From Desulfomonile tiedjei (GTDB lineage Bacteria; Desulfobacterota; Desulfomonilia; Desulfomonilales; Desulfomonilaceae): a stretch of DNA of 34,118 nt. The position numbers were made by a program, and so were the translations under genes. The notes under the pieces are model-generated. The model made no database searches, was not told the origin of the DNA, and was given only the letters and a program-made list of their open reading frames with translations. Shown in pieces: positions 1-8,527 of the stretch (position 1 is the first letter of the stretch; every line of letters begins with the position of its first letter). The DNA is taken from assembly GCA_016218715.1 (NCBI GenBank), contig JACRDG010000123.1, positions 1 through 34,118 on the forward strand, in the 5' to 3' direction.

Positions 1-2
1 GG

Positions 3-989
3 GAGATCAGCCTTCATATCTCGGACAACGACGATTTCACCGTATCAGAGTCGAGCGTCTATCGTATCCTGAAACGAAACGGTCTCATCAAGGCCCCTGG
101 GAAAAAGACCTTTCCTGCAGGGCCTGAGTATCGGGTGAAGAGCCAACGAGAGGCGTCGAGGCGAAAGACTCCTCCCAACAGCCTACGGCCCTGCGAGGAA
201 GAGAAAATCGTGGCTCTGAAGATCCGAGAGCCCCATTTGACCTACCGACAGATCAGCGGGTTGCTCCGGGCTGACGATGTGTGGGTGAGTCCATCGAGCT
301 GCTATCGTACGCTGAAAAGTGTGGGGCTCGTGTGGGAGTGGAGCCTGCGGGAAGCTCCGTGGAAGAAGCCTCGTTATGAACCGTTTCGCCCGAATCAGAT
401 CTGGGCGGAAGACTGGACCGGCCTGGTGATCGGAGGCTTGCGTCGCTACGTCATCACGATCCTGGATGTCTTCTCACGATACGTGGTTGCCTGGGGGATC
501 GTCAAGACGGTGACACAGCGGGAGGTGAAGAATATCGTGGCCCTTGCGTTCATGAGTCAGGGGATCGAGGATCAGGCCGTCAAACCGATTCTCCGCACCG
601 ATCCAGGCTCTCCCAACATGGCAGCCGACGTCCGACTCTTTCTCCAAGAGATCGGAGTGGGCTTCTCTCCGGGGAGGACAGCCAGACCCACGGACAACGC
701 ACGCCAGGAGAGATTCTACCGGACCCTCAAACAGGAAGAGATTTACTGCAACTTTGACTATCTCTCATTGGAGAGCGCCAGGAGCGCCATCGCTCGATAC
801 ATCGACTACTACAACGATGCCAGACCTCATCAGGCTCTGTTTGGATATACCCCGGCGTCGGTTCACACCACCGGGAACAAGACCAGGCTCGTGGAGGAGT
901 ACCGGCAAAGAGTCAAGCAGGCAAAAGAGGAGAGGCTTCAGAGAAAGGTCTCAAGAGGAAATCAACAACCAACACCTTTTTTCTCTTGA
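3..989 (+). CDS. IS3-type transposase (OrfB/integrase core), 5'-truncated by window edge
   Basis: DDE transposase that cuts and joins insertion-sequence ends. The frame is open from base 3, so the start lies outside the window and about 328 codons are visible. The first part reads as two helix-turn-helix-like segments (SSVYRILKRNG, then SSCYRTLKSVG). An rve integrase core follows. The catalytic acidic residues appear to be Asp at about 411 (WAEDWTG), Asp at about 600 (RTDPGSPN) and Glu at about 708 (ARQERFYRTLK), with the usual YIDYYNDARPHQAL ending. The order and spacing match the IS3/IS481 group. A GTG at 135 could be taken as a start, but the conserved sequence upstream of it shows that it is internal. 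The core looks intact, and whether the element is complete cannot be judged from this side alone. Confidence 0.9.
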   Translation, partial: EISLHISDNDDFTVSESSVYRILKRNGLIKAPGKKTFPAGPEYRVKSQREASRRKTPPNSLRPCEEEKIVALKIREPHLTYRQISGLLRADDVWVSPSSCYRTLKSVGLVWEWSLREAPWKKPRYEPFRPNQIWAEDWTGLVIGGLRRYVITILDVFSRYVVAWGIVKTVTQREVKNIVALAFMSQGIEDQAVKPILRTDPGSPNMAADVRLFLQEIGVGFSPGRTARPTDNARQERFYRTLKQEEIYCNFDYLSLESARSAIARYIDYYNDARPHQALFGYTPASVHTTGNKTRLVEEYRQRVKQAKEERLQRKVSRGNQQPTPFFS

Positions 990-1386
990 TCTGTCTGAAA
1001 CAGTACACCTATCTCCAGGTTACAAATTGAATTGCGAAATGGTATCAGCAGTGGACAAGCTTGCGAGCTGGTGCGGATCGTTCACTTCCAAGCTCACGCC
1101 ACCGTACGGCGCCGGAGAGATGGAAGACCTAATCCACCTGACAAGGTCCGAGAATGGCGATATTAGAGAAGGAAAACTTCTCGCAATGAAGCTGAGAATG
1201 CGTGCCGGTCCGGCAACCGAATGCCTTGAGCGACCCTATAACGAAGTTGTCGGACAATCCCATGAGGGTGGTTCTTGACCGTCTTACCGACCTGCCTGCC
1301 GAAACCAGCCATCACCCCATGCGTGTGCTTAGATGATTGTCAACTGGCTGCAGCATCTTCCGGCCAATTGGCTTTCACAGGTTGCC
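990..1386. other. gene-free stretch downstream of the transposase
   Basis: This 397-bp stretch lies between two converging genes. I see no reading frame with protein-like composition; the long plus-strand frame ending at 1278 starts inside the transposase gene and is its out-of-frame shadow. The right end of the insertion sequence should lie shortly after 989, but without the left end I cannot identify its terminal inverted repeat or a target duplication. Confidence 0.5.
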
Positions 1387-4227
1387 CTAGCCCGCGGTGA
1401 AAGTCCTCTCCGCGTTCAATGCGGAGTCCGAGCTGCGACGTGTCTGCACCCATTCATGAACAGTCGCTACTAGCTTGCGAAAACTTACAGGTTTCTGGAG
1501 TACATAGTCGACCCCGAGTTCTTCCAGAGAGTGTTCGGCCAGCACCTCACTTCCCCAACCGGTCAGTATCACAAACAGGGGTTTCGGCAAGTGTTTGGCC
1601 TTGCAAGTGTCCTTGACCGCTTGCGCGAATTGCCATCCCGTCATGGACGGCATGCTCAAATCCGAGATCACCACATCCATCTGTTCCGTTAGAAAGATGT
1701 CGAGCCCTTCTTGGCCGGAAAGGGCTTTGAAAACCGTGTGACCCTGGTGTTGGAACAACGCCTCTAACCCCGCAGCAACGAGGGCCTGATCGTCAACCAC
1801 GAGAATGCGGAGAGCCCGGGGCGGCCCAGCAATGACCAGAGGCGACGGCTTTTCAACGACACGCGCCGAGGGGAGGTATATTGTGAACTTCGTCCCTTTT
1901 CCTTCTTTGCTGTCAACGGAGATGCTCCCTCCATGTCTGGCCACGATGCCGTACGAACTGGCCAGCCCCATGCCCGTGCCGTGAAATCCCTTTGTGGTGA
2001 AGAAGGGTTGGAAGAGTCTGCCCAGATTCTTTTCCGAAATGCCTACCCCATTGTCCTCGACATGCAGAACTGTGGCATCCCTCCGGCGTAAAACAGCCAC
2101 TGCGATCTGCCCGCCGTGTGGCAGGGCTTCCGCTGAATTCTTTATCAGGTTGACGACCACTTCGAACATTTCATGTTCTTCACCCTGGACAAAACAGTCG
2201 TCGTCCAGTTGCCTGGTCAGGTGAATCGTCAGGCCTTCCCTCTCCGGGGCAGTCTTCCACCAGGTCTCGGTCATTTCGATGGCCTTTTGAACAGTGTTGG
2301 AAAGCGAGAAGACCTTACCCTCCGCCACGGTTACCTGCGAGCGGCCGCTGGCAAAGTTTTCCAAGCGCTTGACCGTTTCCGCTCCAAAGCGGCAACCGTC
2401 CATGATTTGACCGAGGTTGGACCGGAGAAGCTGCATGTCCTGGGAATCCGCGGCCTTGGATGCAATTTCGGCGTTGGAGAGAACAACTTGCAGGAGGTTA
2501 TTGAAGTTGTGCGCCACCCCAGCGGAAAGCTCCGCCACTGCTTTGAGTCTTTCCGACTGAATCAGCAGGTCCTCCGCCCTCTTCCGGTCGGTGATATCCC
2601 GTCCGATACCTCGATAGCCGCAGATGTGGCCGGCTGCGTCGAAGAACGGCAAACCGCTTGTTTCAAGCATGATTACGCGGCCGTCTTTATGAAGGTTCAG
2701 GTTCTCCAGGGCCTTGAACGGGCGTGCGGATGAGACGATGGTTTCGAGTTCCCCTCTTACGCGATCAGCCTCGTCCGGAGGCATCAGGTCAAAAAGGGGT
2801 CTGCCGACTATTTCTTCCGGGGTGTACCCCAGCAGCTCCATAAGGCGCGGACTTGCGTAGGTGAAACGGCAGTTTAGATCCATTTCCCAGATCCACTCGC
2901 TGGTAGTTTCCGTCAGGCCCCGGAACCGCTCTTCGCTCTCTCTCAGGGCTTCTTCGGCTTTCTTCCTCTGCTCGACTTCCTGCTGAAGCTGTTGGTTGGC
3001 TACCAGGAGTTCTCGGGTGCGTTCGTCGACTCGTAATTCCAGCCCTTCTCTGGCCTTGCGAAGGGCCTCTTCTGCCCGAGAACGCTCTTGAACTTCCACC
3101 AGGAGGGTTTCATTGAGCAATTTCAGTTCCGATGTACGTTCCTTGACTCGAGCCTCCAGGCCATCATGTGCATCACGAAGCTCTTGGTACATCCTGTTAC
3201 GCTCCGCACCAGTCCTCGACAGGTGGATCAACATGAGCACGAGTGCACCCATCAACGATACGAGGACCATGGTCCAGAGAACCGGCGAGTGCCCTCCGGC
3301 AAACTTCGATGCAGGCGTGACGTGAATGATATGGAACCCGGTGTCCAGGATGCCCCGCTGGGCAATGGTGAGGGGCTCTCGCGGGCCTGTCGTCAGATGG
3401 GCTTCGATGGACCCTCCCCCAACAGCCTGCAATGCCTGGGGCGGGATTCCGAAGATGTCTCGTATTGTTCTCCCTGTCAGCGAAGCCGGGCCCATAAATA
3501 GTGTTCCTTCAGAATCGGCAAGCCCGGTGAAGTCGTCTATCCTCTGGAGACTGAGAAGCTGTACTTCTCCGGCAAAGGTCTCCGTGGCCAGTTCCAGAAG
3601 GAGAAGTCCTTTGGCCTTGTCCCTGTGTCGAACGACACCGGCGACGAAAGCTCTGCAAAAGGAACCTTCGCACACCGTCCTCAACTCTACGCTCTTTCGT
3701 ATTGTTTTTCGAAGCGATGTGAAAAGAGTTTCGTTGATCCACTTACCTTTTGGGGAAAAATCGGTCCTCGCGAGCACTTTGCCAACATCCAGATCGAAAA
3801 ATGCGGCAGAGACGTACACGGGACGCCCCTGTTCTTCAATATCCAGGCGCTTGACCAGCAACTCCTGCTCGATCTGGCTTGACAGAACATCCAAGCCTTG
3901 CCCCGCGCCCAAGCCAAGAGTCCTGCCGTCGAAATAAGTTTGAAAAACGTTGAGACCACAAAACGTGTGCGCTTCCTTCATCCTTCGGCGGAAATAATCT
4001 TCAAGGATGACAGCCTTGTTCTTGGTCTCGAGGATAAATGTCCGCTTGTCGGACTCGGCCAATAGCTGGGATGTCGTATAGAGCCGGAAGAGTACCGCGG
4101 CAGCGGTCAGGGCCAAAAGGATCAAAATGCCCGCCAATACAGCTTCAGAGGTTTTCAGACCTTTTTTCACGATGGACGGGCCCCTCACCCTCACAGTATG
4201 AAGCAAGTGCTTGATTGCCCGGGCCAC
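1387..4227 (-). CDS. membrane hybrid sensor histidine kinase (sensor-PAS-HisKA-HATPase-REC)
   Basis: Sensor kinase of 946 residues. A transmembrane segment at about 29-50 and another at about 314-336 enclose a periplasmic sensor region. A charged coiled coil (345-435) leads to a PAS domain (about 430-550). The HisKA box AGVAHNFNNLL carries the phospho-acceptor His573. The HATPase has intact motifs: N box NLIKNSAEAL, G1 DNGVGI and G2 GTGMGLAS. A C-terminal receiver (about 805-930) has DD812-813, phospho-acceptor Asp856 and Lys912. The GTG start lacks a clear ribosome site; a GTG at 4170 preceded by GAGGGG is an alternative that keeps the first membrane segment. The receiver is terminal with no output domain, so phosphate probably passes to a protein elsewhere. 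The gene diverges from the DUF4347 gene at 4401 and may sense the same surface condition; that link is inferred from position only. Confidence 0.9.
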   Translation of the reverse strand: MARAIKHLLHTVRVRGPSIVKKGLKTSEAVLAGILILLALTAAAVLFRLYTTSQLLAESDKRTFILETKNKAVILEDYFRRRMKEAHTFCGLNVFQTYFDGRTLGLGAGQGLDVLSSQIEQELLVKRLDIEEQGRPVYVSAAFFDLDVGKVLARTDFSPKGKWINETLFTSLRKTIRKSVELRTVCEGSFCRAFVAGVVRHRDKAKGLLLLELATETFAGEVQLLSLQRIDDFTGLADSEGTLFMGPASLTGRTIRDIFGIPPQALQAVGGGSIEAHLTTGPREPLTIAQRGILDTGFHIIHVTPASKFAGGHSPVLWTMVLVSLMGALVLMLIHLSRTGAERNRMYQELRDAHDGLEARVKERTSELKLLNETLLVEVQERSRAEEALRKAREGLELRVDERTRELLVANQQLQQEVEQRKKAEEALRESEERFRGLTETTSEWIWEMDLNCRFTYASPRLMELLGYTPEEIVGRPLFDLMPPDEADRVRGELETIVSSARPFKALENLNLHKDGRVIMLETSGLPFFDAAGHICGYRGIGRDITDRKRAEDLLIQSERLKAVAELSAGVAHNFNNLLQVVLSNAEIASKAADSQDMQLLRSNLGQIMDGCRFGAETVKRLENFASGRSQVTVAEGKVFSLSNTVQKAIEMTETWWKTAPEREGLTIHLTRQLDDDCFVQGEEHEMFEVVVNLIKNSAEALPHGGQIAVAVLRRRDATVLHVEDNGVGISEKNLGRLFQPFFTTKGFHGTGMGLASSYGIVARHGGSISVDSKEGKGTKFTIYLPSARVVEKPSPLVIAGPPRALRILVVDDQALVAAGLEALFQHQGHTVFKALSGQEGLDIFLTEQMDVVISDLSMPSMTGWQFAQAVKDTCKAKHLPKPLFVILTGWGSEVLAEHSLEELGVDYVLQKPVSFRKLVATVHEWVQTRRSSDSALNAERTFTAG

Positions 4228-4351
4228 AACGGGCCGAATGTTCTCTGTGATTACGTCGCGTTATGGTTCCACCGGGCATCACGAGTTCGGGTTCAGAGAT
4301 GCTATCAGACATTGCCGTACCCGCTGGTTTGTTATTGACATCATAAGCTAA

Positions 4352-4369
4352 TAGCAATAGCCTGTAAAC
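4352..4369 (+). promoter_or_regulatory. 18-bp upstream element, copy 1 (shared with 7577-7594)
   Basis: TAGCAATAGCCTGTAAAC matches TAGCAGTAGCCTATCAAC at 7577-7594 in 15 of 18 positions. Both copies end 31-33 bases before the start codon of their gene (the DUF4347 protein and the first exporter gene). The equal placement suggests a common control signal for substrate and exporter. It could act as a promoter/operator or as a leader element. Confidence 0.4.
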
Positions 4370-4372
4370 AGG
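4361..4372. promoter_or_regulatory. short palindrome upstream of the DUF4347 gene
   Basis: CCTGTAAACAGG is a perfect inverted repeat (arms of 5, spacer of 2). It lies 28 bases before the ATG at 4401, in the divergent intergenic region, and overlaps the element shared with the 7.6-kb gene. It could be an operator. A TTGACA at 4335-4340 may be a -35 box, but no good -10 follows at normal spacing. No binding protein is known. Confidence 0.3.
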
Positions 4373-4400
4373 TTCTTATCCCCACCGCCGGAGACGCGCA

Positions 4401-7328
4401 ATGGCTCGACAACGAAATAGATTGCTGTGGCGCAACTGGTTACGCGTGGTGCACCCCGGAATTCTGTGCGAACAGATGGAGGATCGCATTGTGCTGGACG
4501 CGGCCGCCGCGCCCGCGCATGACACGCAGACCCAGAATTCCAACCCGGTCGGCTCAGAACTTGTCGCGGTTCCAGACGGATCGGTTTCGCAGCAGCTCGC
4601 GGGGCAGACCGGCGGCGCGTCTCACGTGACAGACCCGCTTTCGCAGATCTTTGCCAAGGATCTGAACGTCATTCTCGTGTCGAATGCACTGGACCAAATC
4701 AAAGGGATCACCGACGCGGCGAAGGACGGCACCACGATACTATCTTTCGACCCGATTCAAGACAATCTCGCGACGATCAACTCCATGCTCGATAACGTTG
4801 TCCAGGCGACAGGCGAAAAGATATCCACGCTCGCCATTTTCGCACATGCCGGTGAGGGTCTGTTCACCCTCGGGACCGACAATTTCACCTTCTCGAACCT
4901 GAATGCTTTCGCCTCCGGCTTGGCCTACCTCCAGGGCGACCTGGCAGCCAACGCGCAGATTCAGCTTTACGGTTGTTCCCTTGCCGGCAATGCTGACGGG
5001 CGGATCCTGGTCAATACCATCGCGACGTTCACGGGAGCCGATGTGTTTGTCAGCAAGGATCTCACCGGCGGCGCAGCACAGAACTGGACCCTGGAATACT
5101 CCTCCAATCCGAACGCGACCATGAGTCCGCTCGTGGACACCGTGAAACTGGCGGATGCCGGAATCACGCTGTCCGCCCCATATCCCGAAGTTCCCAACAA
5201 CTGGGCCAAGTCCATCCCGGGAGTGGCCATGTTCTTCGCGAGCGAAGACGTAGAGAACGGCACTGAACTCTGGCGCAGCGACGGCACCGCGGCCGGAACC
5301 TTCATGCTGAAGGACATCAGCGTGGGAAAGTCCGGGAGCAATCCCTCTGAAATGACGCTCTTCGACGGCAAACTCTATTTCAGGGCCGATGATGGAGCGA
5401 ACGGCACGGAGCTCTGGGTCACTGACGGCACCGCGCCGGGGACGCACATGGTGGCTGATATCAACCCCGGACGTGCGGACAGTGACCCGAGCGGGTTTAC
5501 GGTTGTCGACGGATTCCTGTATTTCAGTGCAACGGATGGTGTTAGCGTAGACAGTCACGGGACCGAGTTGTGGCGCACCGACGGAAGTGTCACTGAGAGA
5601 GTCACGGACATTAACCCTGACAATCAATCCAGCAACCCCACCTTCCTGACCGAGGTCAATGGGACGCTCTTCTTTGCCGCGACCGACGGCATTAACGGCA
5701 ACGAACTGTGGAACAGCGACGGTACGGCCACCGGGACCAGGATGGTCGTGAACATTAGACCCGGTAGTCTGGGCAGCGATCCCAGCTACCTGACCAACGT
5801 CAACGGGACCCTCTTCTTTGCTGCGACCGACGGAGATCACGGCGAAGAACTCTGGAAGAGTACGCTGGTAGACACCACATGGGTCGCCGAGATGGTGAAG
5901 GACATCAATCCCGAAGTTCGCTCCAGCAGCCCCGGTTTCCTGATCGATGTCAATGGGACGCTTTTCTTCGCTGCGAGCGACGGTAGCTACGGCAACGAGC
6001 TCTGGAAAAGTGACGGGACGGATACAGGCACCAAGATGGTGGCGGACGTGAATGAAGGGATTCAGTCCAGCAACCCCTCTTACCTCGTGAATGTGAATGA
6101 TGTGGTCTATTTCGCGGCCAATGACGGCATTCACAGCAACGAACTCTGGAAGAGTGACGGAACGGATGCCGGCACCAAACTTGTGTTGGATATCGACCCC
6201 GGTCACGTGGGGAGTGATCCGCAGTACCTGAACGCCTACGAGGGAGCGCTTCTCTTCTCGGCCGACGATGGGTCGCACGGGTACCAGCTCTGGCGGAGCG
6301 ACGGCAGCGAGCCCGGCACGAAACTTCTCAAGCAGATTAATCTCCGCGATTCCAGTTTCCCGCTCAATTTCGCGATATTGAATCCATTGTTCTTCCTGGC
6401 GAACGATGGATCGGGCTTCAAGCTGTGGAAGACCGACGGAACGGCCGAGGGTACCGTGAGAGTTGACACGGTTAAACCTGTGGACGCGGGTGGAGGAAAG
6501 GCTCCAGACGGGAACCAGGCCGCTTTGGCCGGTATCTTGAGTCAGTTGGGTGATTCGGGCCAGGCCGCAGCGTCGGCCGGTCAGGGTGGTTTCAAGCCGC
6601 CGTCGAGCGCTGAAGGCGGTCCCACGCTGTCAGGCACGGGAGCCTATGCTGGTGACACAAAGAGCTCTGCTCCTGGAGATGAAGCAGGATATTCCTTGAG
6701 TAACTTTGGCCGCGGCGGCACGTCAACTTCCGGCCATGCAGAGGACCAACCCGATGGGGCCTCCCAGCAGGGAGTCTCGGAGGGCCATGAAGTGGCTGAG
6801 TCCACGTCAGGCAGTCCGGTGCCGGTAATGGTAAAGGTAATGGCAATGGATAACGGCGACTTTTCCGTGAGGACCGACTCGCTGAACCTCGTCGTGAGTC
6901 ATGAACTCTGGATTCCTCCCATGGTGAAGTGGTACCTTGCTGCAGTCAGCGAGGGACGTTACCGGCCAGGGTCGCTTCCTCGCGGGTACGAGCGGATGAT
7001 CTGGGATTACCTCCAATATTGGAGCAGTCGTCAGGGGGAAGATCAGTCTGTCGTGAAGGACTTGGAGACGCGACTCGCATGGCAGTGGGCTGACTGGAGA
7101 AGGCAGGTCGTCAAGGACCGAGGAAACGCCGAAGGGCTTCCGTGGACCTATTTCCGAGGACTTTGCGATGCCATGACCGTCTTTTACGGTGAGTCTCACG
7201 GGGGCAAAGTCGATTACTCCAATGCTGTAAACGCATTGCACCACAATGTTCGTAACCTGACCATTATTCCCGTGCAGCTCCCTGACGAGGTAACCACGCG
7301 TTCGGACCAGGAAACGATGACCCGGTGA
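4401..7328 (+). CDS. DUF4347 surface/secreted protein with nine ELWxSDGT repeats, probable export substrate
   Basis: 975-residue protein; ATG preceded by GGAG seven bases upstream. It has no classical signal peptide. Instead there is a basic start followed by CEQMEDRIVLDAA (about 23-35), resembling the LEPR-XLL N-terminal motif of large exported surface proteins. Residues about 88-240 match DUF4347 (LAIFAHAGEG with His149, LYGCSLAG with Cys192, TGADVFVSKDLTGG). Nine repeats of about 45-48 residues follow (about 275-695), each built around FFAATDG and ELWKSDGTxxGT; repeat 5 has lost the SDGT core. A Gly/Ser/Ala-rich linker (about 700-805) leads to a C-terminal domain I do not recognise. The repeats resemble those of beta-propeller-like or extended extracellular proteins. 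The next four genes encode export components, so this is probably their substrate (inference). Confidence 0.8.
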   Translation: MARQRNRLLWRNWLRVVHPGILCEQMEDRIVLDAAAAPAHDTQTQNSNPVGSELVAVPDGSVSQQLAGQTGGASHVTDPLSQIFAKDLNVILVSNALDQIKGITDAAKDGTTILSFDPIQDNLATINSMLDNVVQATGEKISTLAIFAHAGEGLFTLGTDNFTFSNLNAFASGLAYLQGDLAANAQIQLYGCSLAGNADGRILVNTIATFTGADVFVSKDLTGGAAQNWTLEYSSNPNATMSPLVDTVKLADAGITLSAPYPEVPNNWAKSIPGVAMFFASEDVENGTELWRSDGTAAGTFMLKDISVGKSGSNPSEMTLFDGKLYFRADDGANGTELWVTDGTAPGTHMVADINPGRADSDPSGFTVVDGFLYFSATDGVSVDSHGTELWRTDGSVTERVTDINPDNQSSNPTFLTEVNGTLFFAATDGINGNELWNSDGTATGTRMVVNIRPGSLGSDPSYLTNVNGTLFFAATDGDHGEELWKSTLVDTTWVAEMVKDINPEVRSSSPGFLIDVNGTLFFAASDGSYGNELWKSDGTDTGTKMVADVNEGIQSSNPSYLVNVNDVVYFAANDGIHSNELWKSDGTDAGTKLVLDIDPGHVGSDPQYLNAYEGALLFSADDGSHGYQLWRSDGSEPGTKLLKQINLRDSSFPLNFAILNPLFFLANDGSGFKLWKTDGTAEGTVRVDTVKPVDAGGGKAPDGNQAALAGILSQLGDSGQAAASAGQGGFKPPSSAEGGPTLSGTGAYAGDTKSSAPGDEAGYSLSNFGRGGTSTSGHAEDQPDGASQQGVSEGHEVAESTSGSPVPVMVKVMAMDNGDFSVRTDSLNLVVSHELWIPPMVKWYLAAVSEGRYRPGSLPRGYERMIWDYLQYWSSRQGEDQSVVKDLETRLAWQWADWRRQVVKDRGNAEGLPWTYFRGLCDAMTVFYGESHGGKVDYSNAVNALHHNVRNLTIIPVQLPDEVTTRSDQETMTR

Positions 7329-7536
7329 TTATCACTGAGAGCCGCTTGGCCACGTTCCTGGCCGCACGAGGCAAGTCCCGATCACCTTCAGCCGCATTCG
7401 CTTCCGGCATTCTTGCGGCCCTTTACCTGTTCTGATTCCCCCCGGAAAGCAACGTTCCCTCAGGTTTAGCCCGAGTCAATTCATCTAGGGTCATTTGGTA
7501 GGGTCTGGCGACAGACGACCCCGCCTGAACGCTCAG

Positions 7537-7566
7537 TTGACAATTGGGCCAAAAATATGCTAATAA
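7537..7566 (+). promoter_or_regulatory. sigma-70-type promoter for the exporter genes
   Basis: A perfect TTGACA (7537-7542) is followed after 18 bases by TAATAA (7561-7566), with an extended -10 TG at 7558-7559. It lies 62 bases before the ATG at 7628. Start of transcription would be near 7573, just before the shared 18-bp element. Confidence 0.55.
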
Positions 7567-7576
7567 GATAAACGTT

Positions 7577-7594
7577 TAGCAGTAGCCTATCAAC
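7577..7594 (+). promoter_or_regulatory. 18-bp upstream element, copy 2
   Basis: TAGCAGTAGCCTATCAAC, 15 of 18 identical to 4352-4369 and similarly placed before a start codon. This copy lacks the CCTGT/ACAGG palindrome of the first. It falls just downstream of the predicted -10 box, so it would lie in the early transcript. Confidence 0.4.
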
Positions 7595-7627
7595 TTTTAT
7601 TTGACTGTGGGATTGGGGTACCCTGGA

Positions 7628-8527
7628 ATGTCCCATTCTATTGGGTTGGACTTTCTTGTGACGGGTTTGGTCCTGGCATTTGTGTTGACTCCCGCTGTAC
7701 CCCTGCTGGCAACCGACCTTCAGCTGTCACGAACCGAACCCTCTTTGGAGCAGACAGCATCGCCGGCGGCGGATAGGTCGGAAACCTCGCCTGACAGCGT
7801 CCAGCGTGCCAGCCCAAAAATCGAGGGTGCCGTAATCAGGGCCTATCGTCAGGCTACCGTGGCAGCCGAGGTTCAGGGCGTAGTCGAGAAACGGTACGGG
7901 AAAGAAGGAGACCTGGCCCGGGCCGGATCCGTGGTTTTCGAGATTTCACCCGATCTCTTCCAGACCATCGCTGATCGGTCTAGAGAGCGTTTGGAAGAGC
8001 GCAGAGCCATCCGGGAGCGGTACGAAGAAGAGTTGAAGCTGAAGGAACGGCTCTTATCGCACGACGCGGGGACATTGCAAGAGATTGTGAAAGCCAGGAG
8101 CGAGGTCAAGGTCGCGACCCATAGAGAAAAAGAGGCGAGCCTGGATCTTCAACTCGCCATAAGGGACATGAATAAGTGCAAGGTGAGAGCGCCGTTCACC
8201 GGCTGGCTGGTGAGTCTCCACCGTGATGCGTTCGAATCGGTCCAGCGATTCGAACAACTGTTTCTCATTTCGGACACGTCCAAGGTCTACGCGGTCGCCA
8301 ACGTCCCTCAAGCCTTGGCGCGGCAAGCCACCAAAGGTGCCAATGCCTCGTTTTACAGTTCTTCCGGCGCCGTGTTCCATGGCACGGTGGACAAGGTCGA
8401 GGCTGTCATCGATCCTGCTTCCCAGACGAGGAAGGTCTACATCCTGATCGATAACTCCAAGGCAAGTCTGCAAATGGGTATGCTGGGACAAATCACCTTT
8501 GCTCTGGCCGATCGTCAGGACCGGTGA
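7628..8527 (+). CDS. HlyD/RND-type periplasmic adaptor (membrane fusion protein)
   Basis: 299-residue periplasmic adaptor that would link an inner-membrane component to the outer-membrane channel. The ATG at 7628 is preferred over an upstream TTG at 7601 because GGGG lies nine bases before it and the product then begins with a signal peptide or membrane anchor (hydrophobic to about residue 28). The two halves of a biotinyl-lipoyl-like domain are visible (about 66-106, AEVQGVVEKRYGKEGD; about 184-216, VRAPFTGWL), separated by a charged helical hairpin (110-180). A short beta-barrel part follows. It is shorter than classical HlyD and lacks a long C-terminal part. Its stop overlaps the next start by four bases (GTGA), so translation of the two is coupled. 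Confidence 0.85.
   Translation: MSHSIGLDFLVTGLVLAFVLTPAVPLLATDLQLSRTEPSLEQTASPAADRSETSPDSVQRASPKIEGAVIRAYRQATVAAEVQGVVEKRYGKEGDLARAGSVVFEISPDLFQTIADRSRERLEERRAIRERYEEELKLKERLLSHDAGTLQEIVKARSEVKVATHREKEASLDLQLAIRDMNKCKVRAPFTGWLVSLHRDAFESVQRFEQLFLISDTSKVYAVANVPQALARQATKGANASFYSSSGAVFHGTVDKVEAVIDPASQTRKVYILIDNSKASLQMGMLGQITFALADRQDR

Larger units (their letters stand above)
7329..7627. other. intergenic region before the exporter operon
   Basis: No coding signal. It holds a stem-loop at about 7502-7521 (GTCTG-GCGA-CAGAC, flanked by further G/C pairs) without a T-run, the promoter at 7537-7566 and the shared 18-bp element at 7577-7594. It separates the substrate gene from the exporter genes, so the latter can be transcribed on their own. 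Confidence 0.5.

Noticed and set aside
754-1278. 174-codon plus-strand frame overlapping the transposase end.
   Set aside because: It begins inside the transposase in another frame, lacks a ribosome site and has no recognisable protein features.
4740-6278. 512-codon frame on the minus strand across the repeat part of the DUF4347 gene.
   Set aside because: It is antisense to nine clear repeats, has no domain, and arises from the repeated GC-biased codon pattern.
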